A stretch of DNA of 64,000 bases from the NCBI GenBank assembly GCA_039707465.1, contig CM077647.1, positions 119,476,610 through 119,540,609 of the forward strand, given 5' to 3'. Source of the DNA: Rhabdophis nuchalis. Lineage: Eukaryota; Chordata; Lepidosauria; Squamata; Natricidae. Below, one piece after another: positions 14,950 to 26,514 of this stretch (within the stretch, counting starts at the first letter, position 1; each line of letters opens with the position of its first letter). Below the pieces are notes generated by a model. That model saw only the letters and a program-made list of their open reading frames with translations. It did not search any database and was not told the DNA's origin. The position numbers and the translations under genes were made by a program.

Positions 14950-16800
14950 TCTTACATTTCTATTCTATTCCCATCAGGTGCTAGAATGTACCTTTTTAAT
15001 CATGACCCTTTGAATCTAATTGTTGCAAAATCTCTTCCTCTATTGCTTCCTCAGAGCAGTGAAATACTACATAAAACTCCAAGTTTGTTATTTGGAAAAG
15101 TTAGGTGAAGGTTAATACACTACGTTTAGTACACTAATGGCACAAATAGCAAGCTGGATTAATTATGAGAGGTTATGTATAAAGAACAACTGATAATGCC
15201 CTATGAGCATTGGTAAATATGGCAAGGAAATATAACTTATTTAGTACTGCAAATGTAAAGAAAACATGATTTGACAGCAATGCCAGCTGTATATGTCACA
15301 ATAGCTGTACCCTTAATAAATCTCAAATATGGAACTATTGTAACAGTATTAATCAAGTAAGAGATCAAGCAGTCAAAATGTTAGAAATATGTTCTTATTT
15401 GTGATCAGATAGTGGAAGTATGTCTTTGCTGCTATTCACCTAATCTCCCTTATCTAAGAAGCAAAATGATAAAAGGTTGTAAATTATACCAAGACCTATC
15501 ATAATGAATAAAAAATGGGGGAAGATTTAATGTAGCCTTCCTTTACTTGATGTTCTCCTGTTCTTGGCCTTTGATTTTCAATAATTCATCAGTTAGTGTA
15601 TCAGCAAGGAAAAGATGATAATCAGGATGGTACAGCAATTACCGCTTAGAGAGGGCTGTAAAGTGGTATATAAGTTTAAGTGCTATTGCTATTGCTATGA
15701 TACAGCAATTACTCTAAAACATTTAAAAGAGTGGCTGCATCAAACAAGGGTAATATTTATTGTATCAAGTCTGGAATCAAGTAGCTAGAATCCTGGGTAG
15801 TGAAATGTTGATGCTGTACTAACACTATGAAACAATAGCATAAATAGCAGAATAAAAGAAGATGCTTTGGGAGCATCTATTAGAATAAAGAGGAAAGCAA
15901 TGGCAATAATTTTAGGCCCCATGTAATTAAGGTCACCATGCTTCTGCATTACAGCAAAACTTAACCGGGACTTCACTACTACAAACACAATACTCTATTC
16001 CTATAAAAGGAAAAATTTTCTTGTTCCAAATTACATTCCTTCTAAAATGGAAGTGTTATCTGATATTTGCTAAAAATTATCATTATATCTTATAAACATT
16101 AAGGATCTTTGCAGAGAGTGATAGAAATCATCTTGAATTTAGTAGTCTTTGTGATAAATATGGTAGATTATAAAGAACGTATGGAGCAAGAAGTCAAGCA
16201 TGCAACATACAAATTAAATTCATAGAGCTTTACCTAAGATAGCAACAGTACAGCTTTGCTCAAGTCACATATACATTTATTGGGCCAATCCTGAACAAAT
16301 GAAATATGTTGCCTCATGTTGATGTCAGATGTTTACAACATTGCACTAAATCCAACCCTATACACTCATCATGGCTTATTATCTCTTCTTGACAAATACA
16401 TGTAGCAAACTGGATTTTTTCCTCAACAATTCTACCCCATTTGGGTAGACTGAATATTATAGAAGTTCCTTAACTTTACAGTTTTCAAGAAAATATTTAA
16501 TAAGAGCAGAAAATGACAAGAAAAACAAAAAGTCACCAATTCTTTGGTTATAGATCTTGGCTATGGCAATTCAGCCAAATTCTTGGACAGCAAAATTGTA
16601 TACACAAACATTTAAATCAAAGTTTTTATCATGAGAGAGCAAAACATTCCCTCTCCCTGGAAATCTTGCCAAGTACATGCTGCTGCTTTGGAAAACAAAG
16701 AAAAATGTTCAAAAAGCTTCTCTCTGCTTGATCATTCTGGCCGAATGTGCATGCTGTGCCATCTTTTAGATAATGGAGGGGAAGAAAGTCCAGCAGCTAT
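14950..16800. other. Intergenic region and probable CCDC43 3' UTR
   Basis: This lies between the 3' ends of MEIOC and CCDC43, which converge. No further exon was recognised. The part adjoining 16807 should be the CCDC43 3' UTR on the minus strand. Reversed AATAAA signals (plus-strand TTTATT) occur at about 16276 and 15756. A small repeat insertion is at 15651-15703. Confidence 0.4.
15651..15703 (+). repeat. Short retroposed repeat with GCTATT tail
   Basis: 'ccgcttagagagggctgtaa' followed by a tail of gctatt units. It is flanked by copies of tacagcaatta on the left and right, consistent with a target duplication. It is related to the reversed repeat at 4985-5095. Confidence 0.5.
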
Positions 16801-16806
16801 TCTTAG

Positions 16807-16994
16807 CTACCGTTTCCTCTCGCCTTTTTGTGTTCTCTTCTTCTCTTTCTCCTTGCGCTCTTGCTTAGTCAGCTTCTCTTTCTCCCGTTGGAGTTTGTCC
16901 CGTTCTTTCTTTTGCTGGGATTCATCACGTAGATGTTCTCTCTCCAGCTTACGAGCATTCATAACATCTTCCAGGTTTGTATTTTTGAACAAAG
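16807..16994 (-). CDS. CCDC43: CCDC43 terminal coding exon
   Basis: On the minus strand the exon opens after 'ggtttttag' and encodes [19 protein letters not shown], then a highly charged coiled-coil region ([20 protein letters not shown]), ending [11 protein letters not shown] before a TAG stop at 16807-16809. The lysine, arginine and glutamate-rich C-terminus and the NTNxEDVxNARKLER motif identify CCDC43, a small coiled-coil protein of poorly defined function. The first two bases complete a codon begun in the previous exon (phase 1). The exon is intact. Confidence 0.93.
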
Positions 16995-18264
16995 CTAAAA
17001 ACCAGAGTTGAGGAGAACAAATATTTTGAGCAATAAAGTTCTGACTTTGACTAAACATACTTGCAACAGAGCCTTAAGCCATAGAAACAGAGTATAGAAG
17101 AAAGACCAATTCCACATGGCTCTATGGAAAATGAGATTTAGCATTCAAATCTCAATTCAGGCTTGCATTTCTCAGTGAGGAAAATGTAACTATTCCTTAA
17201 TTTACTAAGTTTATTCTGAAGAGAAATAAAGAAAAATAAAAACATTTAACAAAGTAGAAGATGCAACAGACATTATCAAGAAAATAGCTGCTGCAGCATG
17301 ATCTGTACCTAGTCAATTAACCCACCAGGAAGACACTGAAGGAAGCTTGAATATCTTACTTACAAGAAAATCTTTCCTATAATAATTGAAATAAAAGGAA
17401 ATTCCAATCTTTTTACCGAAGATTCTCCTCTATAGACTCAAGATTCTTTAACATTTTATATCATTGACACAATATGTTTCTCTATTATTATTCCAAGAAT
17501 GATCAAGGGCCATCCTACAAAGGATACATTTGTTGGAAGCAATAGGCATTGCTGCTGCTCCCAAATCTTCATGTACATTTACTTCAGTGTACTGAGTTAA
17601 GGATAATAAAATATTGGGAATATGGACAAATGTACTAAATGCCTATGTAAGATACTTCACGACCATTGGCCACCATGAAAAAAATAATTTAAGAGACCAG
17701 AAATAATCTTCCATTCCCCTAATGAAATGATCAGAAACATTTGTCTGTAGTTTTTCTTCCATCAAGGATGGCAATATAGCTATCTTCAACCTCCACTTGT
17801 TCTTGGTATCTATTAACCAGATATTTCTCTTGAGTACAGAAAAGTATATCCCAAGCTACCATGGCTAAAATAAACTTTCAACATTAATGTGTTTAGTCCA
17901 TGCTAAAGTCATTTAAATTATTCTGAAGTAGTTTCCTACTTACTTCATCCTTACTTCAATAATATGATGGGTGATAGGTATACAACCCTTATTATTTTTG
18001 GCATAATCATAAAGATAACATCTGTTAAATAGATGGTAGAATAATGAGACTCTTCTTTTCTGATTAAACCACATTTGGTTATTAGTTATCCCTGTCCAAT
18101 CATTATGGAGTGTCTTTGCTCTGACCTACATTTAAAGTTCTTGCATACATTCTACTCTAAATTTATAACACAGATCAGGTTATAACAAAAAACTAGCTAA
18201 CCAAAGAATACCATTCACCCTGAGTCACTGAATCAGCCAGCTAAAGAATAGACTCTTTCAGAAC

Positions 18265-18420
18265 TTGCAGTAGAGAAAGGATATTCCTCATCATCCGTCA
18301 CTTCAGCATATTGTGCCAGGAGAGCAGCTTTTTGAAGTGTATCCTCCTTCAAGACCTCTTTAGGTTTCACAACAATTTGTGCCTGCTTTTCGATTATGTT
18401 CGTGATGGCTTGGATCTCAT
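18265..18420 (-). CDS. CCDC43: CCDC43 exon 3
   Basis: Read on the minus strand after the acceptor 'ttgctttccttcccag'. It encodes [20 protein letters not shown], then [16 protein letters not shown], which matches the core of CCDC43. It joins in phase to exon 2 (G plus AT gives D). The 3' border is uncertain. The frame stays open to a TGA at 18233, and no strong donor occurs. The weak GCAA|gttctg site at 18264 gives phase 1 and would splice directly in frame to the terminal exon. An intervening small exon in 17000-18260 could also exist but was not recognised. Confidence 0.8.
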
Positions 18421-18824
18421 CTGGGAAGGAAAGCAAGAATAAGTAATTATCAAGTCCACCAAGAAGTCTTTGTTTTTCTTGCATATGAACATGATGCTTT
18501 CCAGAAGTCAGTATTTCCTCCAATTTGAAGGCAATGTTTAAAAAGTCAAAATTATAACAATAACTTTATTTACAGCATCAGATGAAATAAATTAAAAATT
18601 CCAGGAAAATAAAACTATTCATAAAAATAAAAACAATATAACATAAAATGAAATAGAGTAAATGTAAAAAATAAGAGACTGCACAGTGGAGTACCTATGT
18701 CATGAAATCAGAACTGGAAAAAACAATGCAAAGGGGATAAAAAGTAATTTTTGCAGCGAAAATCATGCAAAAGTATCCAAATCCATGCAACATCTTGTAT
18801 ACCACAAAAAGTGACATTTAATAC

Positions 18825-18912
18825 CTTCTTTCTTCTCACTGATTTCAATATCTTGGGCTTCTGACCATTTTTTAATTATTTCTTTACAAACTTCTTGTAA
18901 TACATCTTCATC
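18825..18912 (-). CDS. CCDC43: CCDC43 exon 2
   Basis: The minus-strand acceptor is 'ctctgttcttgatcag' and the donor is GAAG|gtatta. It encodes DEDVLQEVCKEIIKKWSEA and continues QDIEISEKKE, matching the second part of CCDC43 (consensus around ICKEIVERWSE). At 88 bases it begins in phase 0, following exon 1, and ends in phase 1, joining exon 3. It is intact. Confidence 0.92.
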
Positions 18913-20277
18913 CTGATCAAGAACAGAGAAATTACTCAGTTGAATCAAGAAAATCTTATCTAAAACAAAAATATAATTCTATATGCTCTGTAATCTGAAA
19001 TATTTTTTTATAATTATGTGTGTAATTATTACATTACCAATGGTTGAAAGTGTCTTAATTGGGAAGCTCTTTATAATAGTTGATGCCACCTTTATCACAG
19101 AGGCTGATCATTTAGTGAAGGAATCGGTTCATAAACAGAATTATATTTTAGACCATGGACCAATTTAAATTGCTTCCTAATAACTGAATCATTTGAATTC
19201 AATAAACATAATTATAGCAGAACAATAGAACAAATAAATACAGGACTACCAGAACAAGAGAATTACTTCGAATTTTGTGAGTCACAAGAAAGTATTTCAA
19301 ACTGTTACATAAAAGCAGATGGTAAGTCCCACTTATTCAATGAAAATACATTGCAGCATTGCCAAAAACAAGCTGACTTTTTTTTAGTGGAAAGCAAAAT
19401 AAAACATTCTTAAATTGTAGTCCTGAGACATAAGATTCTCAAAAGGTTTGAGGCAACCAAAAAGACTTAACAGATTCTTAAAGTGAGATAATTGGTTTCT
19501 AAATTTGATTGATAAATAAGTAACATTTACACAGTTCCAATCTCAAAAAATTGAACTATTTCTTGGATATATATTTCCATGATAAGCAACCAAGTTTCTA
19601 TTTTTGTTCTCTTATCGCTTAAACATAAAAAGAAATGAATATATTTTTAGCTGTAGTCTTGGCTTTATTTCCTGCATCCTTTAAAAATCTAATACTTTTT
19701 ATTATTGTTACAATCTTACAATTTTACTGTTACTGTAGTTTATGGTACATTATAAGGTATAATCTGTAGTTGCAACAATAAACTTAGTTACATTAAGACT
19801 TTCCAAAACACTTAATACAATCTTGAGGATCTTGATGCCAACTTTATCACAGAGCCTGATCGTTTAGGGATCAGATGAAAAGAACCTCTTTGTAATGTAA
19901 GAAATGAGGATGCTTGATAAGAAACAGAATGTTGCTTAAACCCATTCAGTAAACACGAGGAATAAACAAAATTTGAACCCAGATTTGAAAACATAATTTG
20001 TCACCTCGGGATACTTTATGTGAATAATGAATAGTGATCAAAATTAAAACTAGTCGGTGCAATACACCGAAATACCTAGCTGTTCCTGGAATTCTTCATG
20101 TATAGTCTGGGTATATTTTATACATATGAATAAAATATATTCCCAAAATCCAGGAACATACGAAATCCATTTGGATAGTGTCATACGAGGGGAAGGAATA
20201 GAGGGAGGGAGGGATGGGAGGAAGGAGAAAAAAATAGCTACGGAAGCCGGTCAGGACTAATTGGCCGTCATTCTTAC

Positions 20278-20442
20278 CGGTTCCCCCGCAGCCAAGGCCC
20301 CTGCTAGCCCTTCCAGCCGCTCGGCATCGCACTCCGCTTCCCTCAATACGCCTCGTATATATCCACCGTACACATCTCCATCTAATCCAAGGGCCTCGAG
20401 ACGACTCTCGAGCCAAGGCTCAAAAGCGCAGGGCGCCGCCAT
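20278..20442 (-). CDS. CCDC43: CCDC43 exon 1 with start codon
   Basis: The minus strand encodes [20 protein letters not shown] followed by [15 protein letters not shown], a clear match to the CCDC43 N-terminus (W-L-x-x-R-L-E-A-L-G, then VYGxYI). The donor is CCG|gtaaga at 20277 and the exon holds 55 codons in phase 0. The start at 20442 was chosen because MAAP matches the family start and it sits just inside a GC-rich segment. The N-terminus is shorter than in mammals, where a glycine-rich insertion is found. Confidence 0.93.
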
Positions 20443-20630
20443 CTTGGGTCATAACCCGTCCGAAATAGCAGCCGCGAATTAACATACATGCGCAGTGCTC
20501 CGGCGGCGGAAGTTCGAACGAAGGGTACGGATTGGAGGTGTACGCTTCGGAAAAGAGAATTAGCCTTGTGAGCTGAGATAACGCTCAACCGAGAATAGTA
20601 TGAGTATAACCATTTAATTTAGCGGTAATT
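20443..20630. promoter_or_regulatory. Likely bidirectional promoter, CCDC43 / DBF4B
   Basis: A GC-rich, CpG-containing segment immediately upstream of the CCDC43 start. It holds cgcggcg-type motifs, 'gcgcagtgctccggcggcgg' and 'agttcgaacgaa'. In mammals CCDC43 and DBF4B lie head to head, so this is the expected shared promoter. No TATA box is obvious. The first exon of the DBF4B-like gene should lie in or just after it, but I could not identify coding sequence for it. Confidence 0.5.
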
Positions 20631-20682
20631 GGGTATCGAAAAGTCTTGTCTCCAAGGAAGCAGCGACAAGTGGTAGGATTAA

Positions 20683-21393
20683 CAGATTGAGTTGGAAGGG
20701 ACCTTGTAGGTCATCTAGTCCACACACCCCCACCTCGCCTAAACAGGAGATCGTACACCATTTCTAATAGATGGCAGTCTTGAAAGCGTCCAGTGATGAA
20801 GCTGCTAGAAATTCTGAAGGCAAGCTGTCCCATTGGTTGATTGCTCTCACTGTCAGAAAATTTGTCCTTATTTCCAGGTTGAATCTCTCCTTGCTCAGTT
20901 TCCATCCATTACACATTTAGGAAGTTTCTCTTTAATTCCAGGTTGCTTCTCTCCTTCATTAGTTTCCATCCATTGCTTTTTGTCTTGCCTTTTGGTGGTT
21001 TGGAAAATAAGTCAAACCCCACCCCCCATTCTTTGTGACAGCCCCTCAAATACTGGAACACTGCTATCATGTAATCCCTAGTTCTTCTTTGCTCTAGACT
21101 AGCCATATCCATTTCCTGCAATCGTTCTTCATATTTTTCAGTCTCCAGGCACTTAATCATCTTAGTTGCTCTTCTCTGTACTTTCTCTGTAGTCAAAGTC
21201 TCAACGTGATTGAGACTTCAAGATCCCTCCCTGTTTTTCAGCAAGGTTTTCCCTAACTTGTACTTGTACCTTTGGTTTTTCTTTCCTAAGTGTAAAATCT
21301 TGCTTTCCTTCATATTAAATTTCATTTTGTTGGATGGGGCCCATTGTTCAAATCTGTTTTTATATTTTCTAAAAAGTTTAAACCCAGTGCTTC
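20683..21393 (-). mobile_element. CR1 LINE, antisense
   Basis: It starts with the reversed CR1 3' end (gagttggaagggaccttgta) and continues into reversed coding sequence. On the minus strand 20909-21196 encodes [19 protein letters not shown] and then a [14 protein letters not shown] stretch, the standard CR1 ORF2 C-terminus. A partial internal duplication of the 'aggttgcttctctccttcat' region is visible near 20880-20950. Confidence 0.85.
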
Positions 21394-21544
21394 TTCTAAC
21401 TCAGGGGTCCCCAACCTTTGCAACTTTAAGTCTGAAGGACTTCAGTTCCCAGACTTCTCCAGCCATCTTTGCTGGCTGGAGAATTCTGGGAGCTGAAGTC
21501 CTTCAGACTTAAAGTTGCAAAGGTTGGAGACCCCTGTTCTAACT
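21394..21544. mobile_element. Hairpin hAT MITE, 135 bp, 8-bp TSD
   Basis: The element at 21402-21536 runs from caggggtccccaac to ggagacccctg. Its two arms are inverted copies of each other (aacctttgcaactttaagtc versus its complement), so it folds into one long hairpin. An exact 8-base duplication, ttctaact, flanks it at 21394-21401 and 21537-21544. The central part carries 'ctggagaattctgggag'. The same family occurs at 55660-55776, and a half copy is at 63902. Confidence 0.92.
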
Positions 21545-22029
21545 GGTGCACCTGTACAAGTACAGTACTAGCAAGTACTAGACAAATTAGACTGCTTATA
21601 TTTTTGATATAATCTAAGGCTGAATAGGAATTGCCATCTAATGGGAATCTAGACTATGTAGATATTGAAAAGCACAATAGAATAGCTCATTCAAGTCAGA
21701 GGAATATAAGGTATATACTGGTATATACCTTAGTGGTAATATATACTGGTAGTTCACTTCAGAATTTAAACTAGAAAGAGATTTGGGACGCAATGATTAA
21801 GTGTCTTTTCCCAAATGTGAATATCATGTGAGATCTAGATCTAGTCTAACTAGAAGTGCTTAAATACTGCACTGCTTTCAGATCTGAGCTGCAAAAGTCT
21901 GGATCATTAGATAGCAAAACATATTATATCTTGTTGCCATCTAGTGTTCATCTGGATTTTTGCAACCCAGAATAAGTGGCTATATTTTCAACTCCATGGG
22001 AAGCAGAACCACAAAATACCCAACACATT

Positions 22030-22475
22030 TCGCCTACCATATTTTATAAATTTAGAAACAAAAACATATGAAAAACAGTTGCAGGATTTGGGTTTGGCTA
22101 GTCTAGAGAAAAGGAGGTCTGGGGGAGAGGGGGAATTATAGCAGTATCCCAGTATTTGAGAGGCTGCCACAAAAAGGGCAGGGGGCCAATTTATTTTCCA
22201 AACCACCAGAGGACAGGACAAGAAACAATGGATGGAAAATAATCAAGGAGAGAAGCAACCTGAAATTAAGGAGAAACTTCCTAACACTAAGGGCAATTAA
22301 CCAGCGGAACAGCTTGCTTTCAGATGTTGTAGGTGCTTCATCACTGGAGGTTTTTAAGAAGTGAAGGACATTCACTTGTTTGAAATGGTATAGCATCTCC
22401 TGCTTGAGTAGGGGCTGGAGTAGAAGACCTCCAAGGTTCCTTCTAGCTGTATTTTGATTTGAGTGTTGTGTGTTG
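22030..22475 (+). mobile_element. CR1 LINE 3' end, sense
   Basis: Encodes the CR1 C-terminal region in broken frames (TYEKQLQDLGLASLEKRRS, then the counterpart of QYLRGCHK). It is followed by the 3' UTR 'gaagacctccaaggttcctt' and a short GATTTGA tail. Confidence 0.8.
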
Positions 22476-22479
22476 AATA

Positions 22480-23500
22480 CCAGTGGTACTCCAGGATTTA
22501 ATGAGAATCATCTAGGAATTCCACGTTAGTTTCGCTTTATATTGTAGAAAATGTATTATTACTTTGTAACAATTTTGTACAAATGAAATGTATTACATGA
22601 AAGATATTTATTAAATGGATTGCAAACTGATTTTTCACAATGAGGGGGGTTCCATGCGTATGTGAAGACTGAAGACCATTGGCTCATATGAAAGAATCTG
22701 TCACAAGACTCTGTCACATTGGCTATCACAGATGATTATAGTTATTTTATAAATTTAGATTACAGTGGTACCTCTGTACTCATTGTCAGTTGGTTCCACA
22801 AGGTGCAGTGAGTACTAAATATAAGTATCAAATAATTTTTTCTCATAAGGAATAATGTAAATAAATTTAATGCGTTCCCAAAACAAAGACAATGCACATT
22901 TTTAAGGCAATATGTAAAAAGATAGAAATAAATCTAAAAATGAACAAATACTTAAATAAAGTAAAAACTTCACTTTACCTATAGTGATAAGGGGAAAAAA
23001 GCACAAAAATACACAAAATGACTATAGAAGCTAAGATAAGACTGCAAGGGGATGTGCATAGGACAAGAGCTAATGTCTCGTGTCCTAAGACTAACACATC
23101 ACCTTTTATTTTGGCTGGAAAGGATAGTGAGTCACGAGGCAACTGACACTGATAGCTTGCATGTTGAGTATCAAACAAATGACTAGCACAGGGATTTTCG
23201 TGTCAAAATGAATTGAGTACCAAATTCGACTAGTTTTAAAACAGTTGAGTACTGAGGTAGCACTGCAGCAGTAATTATTCAGGGTTTCACACCAGGAACT
23301 TCACCTTACAACCAATACCCTTTAAATTGGTACTTACAAATTTAGTACATATTATTTCTCTTCTAAATAAAGTTTGGTTTATAAATTGAGTAGTTGATTC
23401 TCAAGCCAATATCAATGAACCATGTGCTCTTCATCATAATCAAAGAGATAAACTATAATTTTCATATAAAATAATCACAAATAAATGCAAAATGGGTGCC
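22480..23500. other. Intronic sequence, no gene seen
   Basis: AT-rich, probably in the first intron of the DBF4B-like gene. Around 22765-23260 there is a fragment with 'cagtggtacctctgtactca' and, further on, 'gagtactgaggtagcactgc'. These look like inverted ends of another DNA transposon, about 500 bases apart. No exon is recognised. Confidence 0.4.
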
Positions 23501-23514
23501 ATTTTTATTTTATT

Positions 23515-23790
23515 TTAATTTCTCCTTTATTATTTTTACAAAGAACTCAAGGCAGCAAACATATCCAACACACTTTCTTACTCCTATTTTCCCCACAACA
23601 ATATCTCTGAGGCAGGTTGGGCTAAGAAAGAGAAAGAGACTGCCTTTAGAAGTTGTGGGTGCTTCAACACTGGAAGCTTTTAAGAATGGACAGCCACTTG
23701 TCTGGAATGGTACAGGGTCTCCTGCTTGAGCAAGGTGCTGGACTAGAAGACCTCTAAGGTCCCTTCCAACACAGTTATTTTGTCATTCAG
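23515..23790 (+). mobile_element. Old repeat joined to CR1 3' end
   Basis: 23515-23625 is the second copy of the repeat described at 13965. From about 23628 a sense CR1 3' end follows: 'tgcctttagaagttgtgggt' and, downstream, 'gaagacctctaaggtccctt', ending at about 23785. The CR1 is truncated to roughly 160 bases. Confidence 0.65.
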
Positions 23791-24528
23791 CTATGATTTT
23801 CACCAACTGAATTTATTCCAATCACTTTATTAAAAACAGGAGTTCAGGGAGAGTGAATAAAAATAATACATTTAAGGATGAGATTTCCCAGCGAAGTCAT
23901 TTCATGCTTTTAATTCTCTCTCCCTCTCCCTCCCTCTCCTCCCCCTTTTCCCCTTTCATGCTGTCAAGTGAGTTTCCTATTCCACGGCGATTCCCTTGTG
24001 TCTGCAATATTCCATGCCTCGCCTATTTCCTTAGCAACTATTTTGAACCTTCCTGACTACCGTAGTTCCCAAAATTTACTACAGATCATAGAGGCAGGAA
24101 TTTTAAATTTGACTCATTGGCTGTTTCAGGCAAATTCAAATTAGGTATGAAGTTTACTCGAGAAAGATAATTTTTAATTGTAAGTAAGACTCTTGTTTGT
24201 AAATATTGCAAAGTTAACTGCTACCTCTAAATACAGGATATTTTCGGTTCAAGGCTTTCACTTTTCAGTAACATAAAAATAATTTTCCCCTTTAATTATT
24301 TTACAAGTTAAGTCTAATTGAGTTGCTACTAGTAATCACTATGGCTTAACTTGTGTTCTGATGACGTTGTTAAACACGTCAGTGATTTCTTATTACCACG
24401 CGTTTTCATTTTCCTTTTAATTAAATTATTTTCAAGATGAGAGACAAGCATGTTTTCCATTTCAGTTTAGAGCTATCGTAAACTCCTTGAAATATTGGTG
24501 TCCCCCGCCCCACTCCGTGAATTACCGC

Positions 24529-25395
24529 CTAATTACTAAGATGACCAGATGTTCTGCTTTTGGCGGGACAGTCCCGCTTTTCAAGAATTTGTCTCGCGTC
24601 CTCTTAAAAATGTCCCGATTTTTGCCTGGGGTGGCGGCAGGCGCTCTGCATGCACTCAAAGGCACAGGTAGGAAGCGGCAGCTGGAGTGGGCTGACAGGC
24701 AGGTGGAAGGGGAGGGCTGGCAAGGGTGGAGCCAGGCAGGCAGCAGCCGGTGGAAGAGGAGGAGAGCTGTGTGTGGCGGGGCTCCAGCCAGAGCCTGTGC
24801 GGCCTTGAACTTTGTGCTGCCGCTGCCGTGATGTGCTGAGAGCGGCTGGCCGGAAGCCCCACCACCGCCTGGCCGTCCTGTCATGGGCACCTGGGACAAG
24901 CCGGGCGGGGAGGCGGCGGGGCTTCCGGCCAGCCGCTCAGCGCATCACGGTGGCGGCGCAAAGTTCAGGGCTGCACAGGCTCCGGCTGCAGCTCCGCCAC
25001 GCACAGCTCTCCTCCTCTTCCACCACCTGCTGCCTGCCTGGCTCCTCTCTTGCCGGCCCTCCCCTTCCCCCTGCCCACCAGCCTGCTCCGGCCATCACTT
25101 CCTGGCCTCGCCCCACGCCTCTGAGCTTGTGCAGAGCGCCTGCGGCTGCCCGGCCCCACTCCACCGCCCCACCAGACGCCTACTCCTGCAGGTGCCCTGC
25201 TCGGGAGGGGAGGGAGGGAGGGGGTCAGCCTGCACGCCCCCCACCAGATGCTCTCCAACCAGCAAGGGAAGCAGGCGGCGAGTTGGTCTCTGTGGTGGCT
25301 GCGGAGTTGGGAAAGGCCGCTGCTGCCCCCCGCCGCCCCCCGGTCGATGGTGTCCCGCTTTAGTAAACTTGAAATCTGGTCACCTTACTAATTAC
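24529..25395. mobile_element. GC-rich foldback hAT element, 851 bp, 8-bp TSD
   Basis: The element at 24537-25387 begins taagatgaccagat and ends atctggtcacctta, an inverted terminal repeat. An exact 8-base duplication, ctaattac, lies at 24529-24536 and 25388-25395. Just inside the ends are cccgctttt / cccgcttta motifs. The interior contains a large inverted repeat: roughly 24690-24866 pairs with 24915-25090 around 'ggctggccggaagccccacc'. The overlapping 114-186 residue frames on both strands are products of this GC-rich palindrome and have no recognisable similarity. Confidence 0.9.
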
Positions 25396-25925
25396 CACCT
25401 TCCAATAACTTGTTTGCTTCTAATTGCCCGACAGTACTTATAGATTGAATGAGTGTATAATCTATCAGTGATAGTTTTTTTAGACTTTATGCTGTAAATG
25501 GAAAGTTTGACATCATGTTATTAGCAACTTTATATTCTGATCTTTACAGCAATTTTAAATGCATTTATATTTTATTTCCTCTCTCTAGGATTTTGTCATG
25601 TCTAAAATAGATATATTGTTTAGGATGCTACAAGATTCCTGATTTGTATGTATGTTTGCATTTCTCCAGGCAGTGGCTTGCTGGGCTGAAGCTGTTTTGC
25701 ATACTCCCAGCAACAAAAAGCCTTCTTGTCTAGTATCTTGTTTCCACTGAAGCAGTTTAATGATGAATGAAAATCAACAAATGTAATAAAGGACAATGGC
25801 ATTCTCCTTTTGTAGATATTACATTTTTATTCCAGTTCTCCCATTTAACCAACTGAACCCTTTTTGTTACTATCTTAATACTTTCTGATTTTGTAAATAA
25901 CGTTAAACCAGAATATTTTGTTGCA
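25396..25925. other. Intronic sequence, no gene seen
   Basis: Unremarkable AT-rich sequence between the foldback hAT element and a Rex1-like fragment. No exon or repeat was recognised. Confidence 0.4.
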
Positions 25926-25929
25926 TAGG

Positions 25930-26395
25930 TCCATCATAGGAAAACTCGCTTCCTGTTATTCTGGATATTGCTTATAAGCACTATGTGCTTAAAGCTCAAA
26001 GCATTGTTAGAGACCCCATACATGGACTTTATGGTCTGTTTCTGTTGCTCCCCTCTGGGAGGAGATTTTAAAGTATCTAGCAGGAGTACCAGATTCAATA
26101 ACAGCTTTATTCCCTATGCCATCCGTCTGGTAAATTCACAAGAATCATTTTTCTCACCATATACATCTATACATCTGAATTAGATTGTATTGTTTCTCTG
26201 TGTCATATAATATATGTGGGTATTTGTATATGCATGTATGTTTGTTTGTTTATTTATTCATATTTTTGTCATGTTTATGTAGTTTATATTAGAGGTAGTG
26301 ACCTTTTTAGAGCTGTGTGCAATGAAATTTCATTTTAATGTATGCTGATTAGTGTACATTTAAAGTGACAATAAAGTTATTCTAAATCTAAGTCA
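25930..26395 (+). mobile_element. Rex1-like LINE 3' end, sense
   Basis: Encodes SPLGGDFKVSSRSTRFNNSF followed by IPYAIRLVN, the C-terminal segment of Rex1-type LINEs. A 3' UTR ending 'gtgacaataaagttattcta' follows. It is 5'-truncated. Confidence 0.7.
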
Positions 26396-26514
26396 TGATA
26401 CATAAAGAATAATATCCCATTTAATTTTCAGCTTCATTGGATGGCCTGAGCACAACAACTATATCAATTGCACAAGGAAAGATGATGAAATTATGACTTG
26501 GAGGAGTGAGTATA

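Noticed and set aside
20382..20588. 68-residue minus-strand frame upstream of CCDC43
   Set aside because: It overlaps the CCDC43 start in another frame and has no similarity. It is a product of the GC-rich promoter segment.
24812..25443. Two overlapping frames of 183 and 186 residues on the plus strand
   Set aside because: They lie inside the GC-rich foldback hAT element, overlap in different frames, and are proline/arginine/alanine-rich with no domain. GC-rich palindromes produce such frames by chance.
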